A DNA stretch of 64,000 nt from Caenorhabditis remanei. Taxonomy: Eukaryota; Nematoda; Chromadorea; Rhabditida; Rhabditidae. The DNA lies in the NCBI RefSeq assembly GCF_010183535.1, contig NC_071331.1, forward strand, positions 7,130,001-7,194,000, in the 5' to 3' direction. The notes below the pieces were generated by a model. The model saw nothing but the letters and a program-made list of their open reading frames with translations, ran no database searches and was not told where the DNA came from. Every line of letters starts with the position of its first letter. Position 1 is the stretch's first letter. Made by a program: the position numbers and the translations under genes. Positions 33,878 to 44,900 of the stretch are shown piece after piece.

Positions 33878-34725
33878 CTTGTTTTTTGTTCTGAAAATAA
33901 AAAGAAGGATTTATTTTCTGTGAAACATGTAACAGAGGTGCACCTAGCGGTGTGTTTGGAGCGGTATATCTCGGTTCCCGATGAAAATGTCAAAAACATT
34001 TTCACTTACAATTTATAGCTTTATATCAATTGAATATTTCTTAAATTGAAACAATTTTTATATCTTTAAAGGCAACAGAGATAGGAAGCTCTAAACTTCT
34101 ACTAGCGGGTGGACTCTATTTCGAGAAGGAAAAAGTGAAAAAGTATAATCTATAAAAGTAATAAAATTGAAGTAAAATAAAATAAAAATTAAAAGTTGTA
34201 CAGATGGCACTCCAACTGCTTAACCTCTCGACATCGCAGCATGACTTCTCATATGACTAACCATGCTAACAAGTTGGACGTGTCTCGCAAGTTGGAAACG
34301 GCCTTGAGATGAAAGAAGAACAATGTTGAGAAATTTTTGTTTGTTTGATTAGACGAAAAGTTCAAGTTGCATAATGCGCATTTATTCGAGAAGAGAACAT
34401 CTCTCGAACCAGAATAAAAATACAAAGTTTCGTAGTTTTTTTTGCTCAAATTTTCAAAATCTGAAGAAAAACTTGATTTTTTCAAGAACTATTTCAAGCA
34501 GCAACTTTTAGTAGTTTTTAAAATGTTTTTTTTTAATTTCGGAATTTCCTTTTGTCAGGACAGTTGGGTCGTCAACAATAATAGACATGAGACGGATTCC
34601 TTGTAAACAACACTGAAAAATTCTTAAATAGTTTTCAGACTATTGAGAAATGTATTCTGTTTGCAAATTTCAATGCTGCGAAAAAAATCTGCAAAAAAGT
34701 TTTTACTGAACAAGTTTCTTTTCGC

Positions 34726-35051
34726 AGACTTGTCAAAAATCGGGCCGGGCCGAGATTTTTCTTGAGTTCGGCCCGGGCGGGCCGAAATTTTTCTTGATTT
34801 CAAAAAATGGGAACCCGTTTTTACCAAATTTTATTTGAAATTTTTCGGAAAAATAGAGTAAAAATGCTTAAATTATCATACATATTCACATTTTTCCTAA
34901 AATTTCCAAAAAAAAATCAAAAACTCAAAATGTTTCAAAAGAGCCGGGCCGGGCCGAGATTTTTCCTGAGTTTGGCCCGGCGGGCCGGGCCGGGCCGGGC
35001 CGGGCCAAAATTTTTCCTGATTTCGGCCCGGCCCGGCCCGTGACAAGTCTG
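34726..35051. repeat. GGGCCGG palindromic element, copy a
   Basis: Inverted ends GCAGACTTGTCAAAAATCGG and CCGTGACAAGTCTGTC. Internal arms of GGGCCGG runs flank an AT-rich core (GGGAACCCGTTTTTACC). Closely similar in full length to 35610-35962. Confidence 0.85.
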
Positions 35052-35609
35052 TCTTTTCGTACAAAAACTTTGGGATCAGTGGAAAATAATTGTTTTCTAC
35101 ATAAATTAAGACTCGAAAATCAGTCTCTCATTATTAAAATTATTTTCACGCGGTTAAAAATGCATGAATTAAAAGGTATAGCTGAGTCACCGGTTCGTTC
35201 ATTTCTGTTCACTATAGAATAGTTTACAGTCAATTTGCTGAAAAAAAAAACGCTGAAAATTCGAAGAACTTCTACAGACGATCAAATTATATTCCCTTTC
35301 ATTTCGTGTTTCTAAAAATAATGAAACTGAAAGTGTCCGGTGTTTCACCGGAAATTCTGTCATTATCAGTCTTTTCGTTTCAGAAAAGATATTTAAATTT
35401 CCCTCGCGAAAGTCTGTTACACTCAAGATGCGCCTCTGAGAAGGTTGGCGCGACACTCGTGCCTGGGCGCTTTTGTGGTGCTTCGGTTAAGTCATCAGAG
35501 AGAAGGGTTCCTCCTCTAGTTTTCTGGCTCTCTGAGCCGTTATTTGTTGTTTACCTCTTATTTTGGGTGATTTAACCCATTGTGTATGTTTTATTAATAT
35601 AGTTATTGC

Positions 35610-35962
35610 CAGACTTGTCAAAAATCGGGCCGGCCCGGGCCGAAATTTTTCTTGAGTTCGGCCCGGGCGGGCCGGGCCGGGCCGGGCCGGGCCGAATTTT
35701 TTCTTGATTTCAAAAAATGGGAACCCGTTTTTACCAAATTTTATTTAAAATTTTTCGGAAAATAAGAGTAAAAATGCTTAAATTATCATACATATTCACA
35801 TTTTTCCTAAAATTTCCAGAAAAAAATCAAAAACTCAGAATGTTTCAAAAGAGCCGGGCCGGGCCGGGCCGAGATTTTTCCTGAGTTTGGCCCGGCGGGC
35901 CGGGCCGGGCCGGGCCGGGCCAAAATTTTTCCTGGTTTCGGCCCGGCCCGTGACAAGTCTGG
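35610..35962. repeat. GGGCCGG palindromic element, copy b
   Basis: Same ends and core as the copy at 34726-35051, differing mainly in the number of GGGCC units. The pair shows that motif-run length is unstable between copies. The flank 35052-35609 and 35963-36290 shows no gene. Confidence 0.85.
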
Positions 35963-36289
35963 TTATTGCATTCTAGCCGTTTGGCCGTGGGAATAAAAGG
36001 TTATTCCTCAAAAAGCTGTGTTTTGTGTGTTTCTTGCGCGTTTCAGATTGAATTTATATCAAAACTTGGTTTTGATATAAATTGCATTGAGTTCTCTCTT
36101 GAATCCGTCGTTTTCTCTCGTATTTCGCGTGTTTCATCGTTTTTAGCTAATAAGTGTGCAAGTTCATTCGTGAATTTGTATTTCTTATTACTAAAGCATT
36201 CTCTATCTCATCTCTGGATTCTGAGAATTGCAATTTTTAATCCCTTCCAACACACTACCTTTTCATACTCTATTTCGACTCTTATTCCA

Positions 36290-37075
36290 AAATAACAAAT
36301 CGGAAAAAAGTACATTTCTCTATCTCTCATCTTCTTCTCTTTCATCTTTTCATTTTCTTAATTGACACACTGCTCACATGGAAAACCAACCACACCCTCT
36401 AAAGGAAGGATCAGAGGCTAATTTGGAGGAAAGTGACGGGATAATTAAGGGGGAACATAGAAAAAAAAACGATTCCGAAGGGTAAAATCCAAATAATTCT
36501 ATTCTCCAGAAAATTCAAATTTGATATAAAATCGAAACAGTACTTCTTTTAATTTCAGTGGCCATACCACTTCCCTCCTGTTAATATTATTTTTCTTTGC
36601 ACGCATCAGAATTAGGAGTTCACAAACTACACAGCGCCACATAGTGGAATGCAATGCTCGAATCTACCGACTCCGAGGAAAGGGTTGAATTACTGTGGGT
36701 TTATTATCCATTCAAACTTTTTTTTGTCAGAAATGTCTCGTTCCATTTTTTACACTTTTGCAGAAAGGACGAACAATTTTGAGTTGATAATATAGGTCAA
36801 TATATTGTTATCATCAAAAATCCCACCTAACCAAGATTATTTAAGCTTCTTGTGACAGTAAAACCCACAAAACCTTTTTCAGCCTTCTCGTGTGAACCCG
36901 GTCACTATCTCGACCTAGACAGCCAACACTGTCGTCCCTGTAATCCAGAATTCTTCAGTTTAGGAGGTGGTATCAGATACGAGGAGTTTGTCACACTACC
37001 CAGTGGTTTTTCGGTCGGATACACAGTTTTCAAGCCAGCAAAGTCAAGGAGTGGAATGTCCGAAAGAGTGAGTAT
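36290..37075 (+). pseudogene. Second inverted fragment of the ELAPOR-like gene
   Basis: 36290-36450 mirrors the 5' flank (26230-26400). About 36630-36700 matches part of exon A, and 36880-37068 matches exon B. In exon B about 20 nt are missing after TTTTTCGGT compared with the intact copy, shifting the frame. A pseudogene. Confidence 0.8.
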
Positions 37076-37205
37076 ATTTTGCTTTTATCAACAACCAATT
37101 ATGAAACAACCAGTCGGTTCACGTCGCCTAACGGCGACTAAACCTCCTTCTCAACACCACCCTTCTGTGTGTTACAGTGGATCGCAATTGACCCGGACAC
37201 GGACG

Positions 37206-37400
37206 ACACGTTCGGAATCCTCTATTTTTTCTGAATCCCATGCCATCAAAAAATCCTTCACGTCGTTACTTTTTAGAAAACAGCCCGTAATTTTTTATGA
37301 CGTGGATCAATCCAAAAACTAACTACACGTTTGGAATCCTCTATTTTTCTGAAACCCACGATATCAAAAAATTCTTCACGTCGTCACTTTTTAGAAAAAA
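37206..37400 (+). repeat. Direct repeat of about 75 bp, two units
   Basis: Units at about 37206-37282 and 37325-37400 share ACACGTTTGGAATCCTCTAT and TTCACGTCGTCACTTTTTAG with some differences, separated by about 42 bp. Origin unknown. Confidence 0.6.
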
Positions 37401-38081
37401 AACGCGTTTGAAATGACGCAACATCCTTCCACTTTCTCTTATTTTTCTTGTTTGGATTTATTAAAACAGAAATTAATCAGCAATGGTAATTCCAGAATTT
37501 CGCAATCAGCGAATGTTTTGAAAAGTTACTGTTTTAATTCCTTTCTGAAACTGCAATTCATTGATGTGGCAGTGAATGTCTTTTGCTGCAGAAGAAGTTG
37601 CAAAAATATTTATAGTGGTGTATAATACTAGAAAGTGTTAGTACAAACTATAGTTTCGATTTGTTGGAAAAATTACTTCCCTAGTATGTACGTAGTAAAA
37701 ATGACGATTACATTAGATTTACCGCTTTTATTTCCTGTTTCTTTTGGTTGTTATCTTCTATTTATAATAATTCATATCCAATTATACTATTTCAATAATC
37801 ACATCTTTGGTTAATCTTTTTTTTCAGTTTTCTGAGAAAATTAAAAATTAGGGTGAATCGTTTACATAGGGGTAAAAAGTTGTCAATCTGTTTTAGCGTT
37901 CTGGGCTCGCAGGACAGCCCGTCAAACATTCTGATAATCTCCCCATGACGTCCCAAGAGAAGAAAATGAATAACTCCGCCCACGTTCATTGCGGTCCCTA
38001 TTTATAAAAGCCAGATTTCACAGTTTCTCGATCTTTTTGAATTTCAGTTTGTCAGCTTTTGGCTATTAGATATTCGCATTA

Positions 38082-38122
38082 AGGGCCGAAATCAGAATTA
38101 CTCCGGCCCGGTTCGGCCCGGA
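38082..38122. repeat. Remnant of GGGCCGG element
   Basis: Short stretch with GGGCCGAAAT and CGGCCCGGTTCGGCCCGG but without both inverted ends. Confidence 0.5.
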
Positions 38123-38395
38123 TTTTCAATACTAAAAAAAGTTAAATTTTTTTTCGAAGTTTTTCCGATTTTTTTGGAAAAATTTGTGTTACTGTGATCT
38201 ATGTTGCATTAGAAAAACGGAAGATTTTGGTTCAAAATTTATGAAATTCCATTCAACCGCTTAGTACTGTAAAACAAACAATCAATGATTTATTACAAGA
38301 AAATAGAAACGGTGATTCACATTTAATCAATTCAAAGATTTTCAGTCAGAATGTATAAAATAAAAACGGCAAGAGGCATTAATTTGTTATCCAAA

Positions 38396-38527
38396 AAAGG
38401 AATTTATGCAGCTGGACATCCTGGTCCACGTTCTCCTTCCTTGCACTTGCAGTCGGCATCCTTCATTCTTCTGTCAGTGATGTCACGTCCTTCTGGAGTC
38501 TTTCCGATGACACACAGACATCCCTTT
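38396..38527 (-). pseudogene. Truncated last exon of the cysteine-rich gene
   Basis: Matches 41906-42030 (last exon of the gene at 41.9-47.8 kb), including ATGCAGCTGGACATCCTGGT versus AGGCAGCTGG at the stop region. It breaks off where a TTCGAAAA-run repeat is inserted. In this copy the TAA stop equivalent is changed (TTTATG instead of TTTAGG). The 3' flank is also duplicated (38190-38360). It cannot make the protein. Confidence 0.8.
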
Positions 38528-38960
38528 CAGGGCTGTGCGAAAAAAAGTTTTCGAAAAATTTTCGAAAAACTTTTTTTTCGAAATCTTGGCACCGAAAAAA
38601 CCGAAAAACTTATTTTTTTCGAAAACTTCGGACCGAAAAAAATCGAAAAACATTTTTGTTCGAAAAATTTTGACTGAAAAAAACCGAAAAATTCGAAAAA
38701 AAAAGTTTCCAGAAAACTGTATGAAAAATGTGTTTTTCGGGCCAAAAATCTTGAATTTGTGTAAAAAGTGTAAGTATTTCGAAGAAAGGCTGATAGAAAC
38801 CTGTTTTGAGTACAAAATTTCAGGAAAAATCGAAAAATCACTATTTTTGTAACTTAAATTTTGAAATTTCAGGAGAAATTTCCAAAATTTTTCGAACGGT
38901 TTTTTTCGAAAATTATCCGAAAAATTTTTGTCCGAAAAACTTTTTCGAAAAGTTTAGACC
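38528..38960. repeat. TTCGAAAA-run repeat element
   Basis: GGCTGTGCGAAAAAAAGTTT at one edge and TTTTTCGAAAAGTTTAGACC at the other, filled with runs of TTCGAAAAA and its complement. Layout is like the other motif-run elements. It interrupts the duplicated exon at 38396-38527. Confidence 0.65.
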
Positions 38961-39753
38961 GTCAAAACAATAATGTAGTGTGATGATTCGATTTATTTCG
39001 AATGAAATTTCCATCGTCCTAGTAAGTTTTGTGAAAATACTTAATTGATGATGCATTGTTAGAACTGTAAACAAATAATGAGAGTCATAAGAAATTCTAT
39101 GATTATTTTATAGTCCCTTATTCTTGAAAAATAAAAAATAAAAAATAAACCAGTGAATATATAGAGCGACAGTACTTTTTAAAAATCTTGTAAATTTGAA
39201 TAATGATTTTTAAAAATTAGGTACTTCAAAAATATCGAACTTTTTGTTGTGTGTGCCACATTTTTCGTGAACGAGGTAAAATTATAATTGCCTACAAAAA
39301 GTTGGCACAAAAATAGTTTTTATTTTCACGATTCCTTAAACGTATATTGAATAAATATATAAATAGCCTCTTCGAAAATTTATTCACCGTTCCTAATATT
39401 CCAGAAATCTTCCTAACATGTAACCAAAACAATGTATCAGTGGAACAATATAAAAACACGTTTGAGCGATGCAGCAACCTTCCACTTTCTCTCTTTCTTC
39501 TTATTCGGAACTATCAAAACAGAAATCAAGCAGCAGAGTTAATGACAGAATTTAGGTCGCCCTAATGCAAAAAAGTTTCCAACCTGCAAAAGATGTTCTG
39601 AATTAATGGTATTAACTGAATGCACATTTTTAAAATAGTTACTGTTTCTAATTCCTTTCAGAAACTGCAATTCATTGGTGTGGCAGTGGATGCCATATCC
39701 TGTAAAGAAGTTGCAGAATCTTAATTTTTTATTGTGGAATATAGAACTAGAAA
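38961..39753. other. Non-coding, part of triplicated segment
   Basis: AT-rich. 39467-39750 resembles 37413-37640. No gene or RNA recognised. Confidence 0.4.
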
Positions 39754-39967
39754 GCATACTTGCAAAATATCGACCCGGCCCGTCGGCCCGGCCCTGCTCG
39801 GTCGGCCCGGAGTCAAAAAATGAACACAATTTTTTCACAAAATTTTTCCAAATTTTTTGAAATTTTCATCAAAAATAGTCAAAAATCCTATGGGATGGGT
39901 CGGGCCGGGCCGGGCCGGGCCGGTGAAAATTCTCAAATCGGCCTGGCCCGGCCCGTTGCAAGTATGC
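39754..39967. repeat. GGGCCGG palindromic element
   Basis: Inverted ends AGCATACTTGCAAAATAT and CCCGTTGCAAGTATGCT, with GGCCCG and GGGCC runs beside an AT-rich centre. It belongs to the CATACTTGCAA subfamily with 44498-44782. Confidence 0.85.
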
Positions 39968-40239
39968 TAGAAAGTGTTTGTACAAACTTTAGTTTCGATT
40001 TGTTTCGATATAACCTGTTCCCAACAAAAGTTGAAAAAGTTTATATGATCCTTAAAAATGAAGATCACATTATTTCTATTATTTTTATTTCCTGCTTCTT
40101 CTGGTTTTTATAATCTGTTCCTATCTAATTATTTTAATTATCACAGATTATTTGTATGCTAATTATTTAAAGGTATTCGACATTTGTTTCTTGCTCTTTT
40201 TTGTATTGCGATACATGTGAGCATACTTTATTGATGATA

Positions 40240-41386
40240 CAGTAGCGAGCATAAGTGAGCACCCCTTCATACTTTTATGTGTAACTCTGCTGAATCGTGT
40301 CCGTTTTGCATAAACTTTTTTTTTCAAAAAAAGCCAAAGTATTCAGCAATAAGAAAATATGTTTTTTGAAAAATTTCAATCACTGATTTTTTCGATAATA
40401 GTTTTTTCCTAATCTTGATTTGAAAATTCGAAAAAAAACTTTTTATTTTTCTCTTGGAGATATTGAATTTTTTGTTTCAAAAGGTTGGAAACAGTCTGAA
40501 TAAACAAAAATTGTGTTGAATTAGCTTCTCAACTCCTAAGTATCGTGCTAAAGCTCCAGAAGTCAAAAGTAGTGCCCTCGGGGAAACCATCATAACTCAT
40601 CAAAAAATTTTCCAAATTTTTTGAAACATGTATCAAAATACGTGTCTTGAGTTTTTCTACAAACCAACATTAAAAAGTTACAATTTTAGAAAAAATAATT
40701 TTTCAAATTTTTTTCACTCAAAAATTATTTTATTCTCATTTTTTCTCAATTTCCGTAATTTTTTGGCTATAAAACGTACATACCTTTCCAAAACTGTATG
40801 CAAAGTGCGTTATCACAAATAACAAAACACATGTATGTATTCCTTGTTTGTGTTATAGCCAAAAAAATTACGGAAATTGAGAAAAAATGAGAATAAAATA
40901 ATTTTTGAGTGAAAAAAATTAGAAAAATTATTTTCTCTAAAAATGTAATTTTTTAATGTTGGTTTGTAGAAAAACTCAAGACACGTATTTTGGTACATGT
41001 TTCAAAAAATTTGGAAAATTTTTTGATGAGTTATGATGGTTTCCCCGAGGGCACTACTTTTGACTTCTGGAGCTTTAGCACGATACTTAGGAGTTGAGAA
41101 GCTAATTCAACACAATTTTTTGTTTATTTGAGTGTTTTCCAACATTTTAAAACCAAAAACTCAATATCTCCAAGAGAAAAATAAAAAGTTTTTTTTCGAA
41201 TTTTCAAATCAAGATTAGGAAAAATTGATTATCGAAAAAATCAGTGATTGAAATTTTTCAAAAAACATATTTTCTTATTGCTGAATAGTTTGGCTTTCTT
41301 TCAGAAAAAAGTTTATGCGAAACGGACACGATTCAGCAAAGATACACATGAAAGTATGAAAGGGTGCTCACTTATGCTCGCTACTG
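40240..41386. mobile_element. 1147-bp palindromic Tc1/mariner-like MITE, copy 1
   Basis: Inverted ends CAGTAGCGAGCATAAGTGAG with flanking TA on both sides (40238-40239, 41387-41388), as for Tc1/mariner-type insertion. The two halves are near mirror images throughout, with the centre near 40813, so the transcript would fold into a long hairpin. No transposase. Same length as the copy at 54552-55698. Confidence 0.85.
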
Positions 41387-41509
41387 TATATTGAACTGAA
41401 AACAAATAATATTAATATTAGTAGAAAGTTTTTTTTAATAAGTGTTTTTGAAAAAAGAAAATTATTTTTGAAATTTATATTAATTGCATACTGTTTCACT
41501 GGAACAGTA

Positions 41510-41570
41510 ACAATTTAGAATAAAAGTCATACGTAACCAATTTAGAATAAAAGTCATACGTAACCAACCT
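41510..41570 (+). repeat. 27-bp direct repeat, two units
   Basis: AATTTAGAATAAAAGTCATA followed by CGTAACC occurs twice in succession, just 3' of the cysteine-rich gene. A simple local duplication. Confidence 0.7.
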
Positions 41571-41905
41571 TTGACAAGTTTTTTAATGAAAAGTTCAATT
41601 TGTAATAGATAGATTCTACTGTTTCTCGGTCTTTTCGAATTTCAGTTTGTTAACTTTTTTCTATAGTAAATGTCCTTTCATGTTTTAGTGATGTATATCG
41701 CATTGGTGAAACGGGAAATTTCGGTTCAAAATTTATATATTTCAGTATTTCTGAATGGAATACTGTAAAACAAACAATCAAAGATTTATTACAGTAAAAA
41801 TGAAACGGTGATTCACATTTAATCAATTCAAAGATTTTCAGTCAGAACGTATAAAATAAAGACGGCAAGAGGAGTATCCATTAATTTGTTATCCAAAAAA
41901 GGAAT

Positions 41906-44900
41906 TTAGGCAGCTGGACATCCTGGTCCACGTTCTCCTTCCTTGCACTTGCAGTCGGCATCCTTCATTCTTCTGTCAGTGATGTCACGTCCTTCTGGAG
42001 TCTTTCCGATGACACACAGACATCCCTTTGGTCTTGGGAAACATCCTTCCTTCAATCCCTTGAACTTGTTCTTCAACTCATCCACAACGGCTGCGTAGTT
42101 GGCTTGGGCGCGTTCTCTGGAATGAGATATTGAAAATTCTCTTGAGAAAATAGAGAGTATTCGAACTTCTTGAATTTCGCTCGGATATTGAAGCTCCGGA
42201 ATTTTTATCACTATAATCATTCTATGTTTCAGTGATATTTTATTCAGACATCACAATTTTTTTTAATTCATAGTAGAAATTTTTTCATAAAAAAGTCATT
42301 CCTGACCAAATCTAGACATTTCCCATGAACACTTGAACTTTTTATGTCTATTGTTATATTTGTTTGCTAATTGTTTGCTAGTGTCAACATCACTTCCCAG
42401 AATAGTTCAGATGGTTTGGAAAGTTTTTATTTCAAATGGAAAACTTCTAAAAAAGTTAACCCAAAAAGTGAAATTACTTTCACGGTTTCATTTTAATATT
42501 ATGTCAATGTCTAGACATAGAAAATTTTGATTATATGATTTTCCGCGGTTCCAAGAATAAAAATCAAAAAACCAACCTGACTGGATCTCTAACATCATAA
42601 TTCGGCTGTGCCTGCTTGACATCCTTAACATTAGCTCTGGCCACACTAACTGGTTGACGTTGAACAGTTGCTCCGACATCTCTCTTAACACGAGCAGCCG
42701 ACACTTTGCACTGTTCTGGATTGTTATAAGCAGTCACAACCTCATTTCCATTCGCATCCTTCTCATTACACTTGCATCCTCCGGATGGCTTTGGGAAGCA
42801 GTTCTCCTTGAAGGCTCCGAATTTCTCCTTGATCTCCTCATTAAGCTCTTTCTTGTGCTCAGCGGTAACTGACTCCACAGACTTCTTGCAGTCGGCGTCA
42901 GCGGAGTACTCAGCGACCTCTTCACCGTGTCCCAAGTCAACATTACACTTGCAGCCTCCAGATGGTTTTGGGAAGCAGTTGTCCTTGAAGTCTCCATATT
43001 TCTGCTTGATCTCCTCATTGACTGCCTTCTTGTTCTCAGCAGTGGCCAGCTCAACAGACTTCTTGCATTGATCAACACTGTCGTATTCACGGATCACAAC
43101 CTCATCATTTCCTTCCTTCACGTCGCAGGAGCATCCTCCGGCTGGGATGATCTTACAGTTGTCACGGAGGACAAGGGTTGGTCCGGAAGCGTCACGACGG
43201 ACGGCTGCCTGGAAATTAAAGATGTTACTGGGAATGTTCAGTTAAGGTGTACCCAGGTTTCCTAAAACTTATTTTTCGTTTATAGTGATTAAAACATGTT
43301 TGCGTACTCAAATGTTAAGACCGAAACATTGAAGTTTTTGTTCCCAGTTTTACACAGACACAATTCTGCTAATGTTTTTTTTTAATTTTTGAAATTAGTC
43401 GTCACATATTAAAAATTCCAGAAAACTAAATAACAAATGAATTAGCTGAAACTGAAAGCATTCTTCTCTCTTCATTTCTGATCTATCCGTAACAATCCAG
43501 AGCAGAGATCATACAATTCCTCAATGTGGTTAGTCACATTGGCCCCTAGACCAGACAATAGATACAAAGGTAGAGAACAAAAAGATTAAAAGCAGAGCTG
43601 ACGTTGGCTTAACTGGAATGAAGGCATGGATTATACTCAGGTACAATAATTTAGGTATTTAAGGAAATTTGCCGTTTCAGACTCTTGATTTTCAGTTGTC
43701 TTCATTTTTTTGGTATGTTATTTCCGAAACTACTTTTCATAGTAAATTTGAAGTTCTAATAACTTAATTTTTTAGTGATTTCGGCTTTCTTGCTCTATAG
43801 TATCAAAAAACTTTTCCTATCATATTTACCTTCCATCACAAACTAAAACCACACACTATAATCCTATTGTCAAATTTGTTCCCCTCTCTCATCCACATCA
43901 CTTTGTTCTTCCCGTTCTTTCCGTCTTTCCCTCTCACTCAAAAATACGAAAAAACAAAGCGGCAACTGTTTTCTATTTCCCCTCCGTCATCACGTAAAAA
44001 GACGACGACGGAAATTGAAAAAGAAAATAAAAGATATGGGACAAGAGAGATGTGTTACACTAACATAATTTATGGGTCCTCCCTTTGTCTTATCTCGATT
44101 GGATCTTTTTGAGAGAGAAATGAAAAAATCAACAAAAATCAGTGGGGAAACGTGAAAATTGGGAAATTTTTTGATGGGGCAAGTCGAACTAACATTTTTG
44201 AATATGAATAATCCAAAAGTGAACTGTTCGAAACAGAATAAGTTTACTGATAATCTAAATGTTTCAAAACATTTTCATATTGTCGCAGCAGATGATAATT
44301 TTAATTTTGAGAGCGAAATTAGGCTTTTTTAAAGACATTAGGTTTAAGAGTTCGCGATTGCCACTTGGAAACAACTGTTAGTAAAGAGGTTACTTAAATT
44401 ATGAACATGAAGCAGAAAAACGTGCTGTTTCAAAATCTGGATAAGAGTAAGTGCTAGTCTTTTTGTTGTTCTCTGCTACACAAATTGAGAAATCTACATA
44501 CTTGCAAATTTACGGCTCGGCCCGGCCCGGCTTCAAAAAAAAGTACCTATTTTTTACCAAATTTTTTGAATTTTTTTGGAAATTTTACAAAAAAATTTTC
44601 AACTTTTGATGCATAACTATCTTTTGATTGAATTCTGAAGTATAGTCAAAAATTCGACATTTATGGGAAAAAATTCAACTTTTCGTTCAAAATTTCAGTT
44701 CAAATTTTTCAGCCGGGCCTTCGGGCCGGGCCGGGCCTTGGAAATTCTCGTCACGGCCCGTCCCGGCCCGTTGCAAGTATGGAAATCTAGAATTATTTTT
44801 GTTCTAATACCATTGCATAGAATGAACAAAGTCCCCAGATTCATTTTAACCACTTTAGTGATTCAAGAAACACATTTAGCGATGAGTCATTTATAGCTTG

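Noticed and set aside
38483..38852. Open frames rich in Phe/Lys on both strands
   Set aside because: Translations of TTCGAAAA runs.
42654..43265. Plus-strand and alternate-frame ORFs across exon 2 of the cysteine-rich gene
   Set aside because: Shadows of the minus-strand coding exon with regular repeats.
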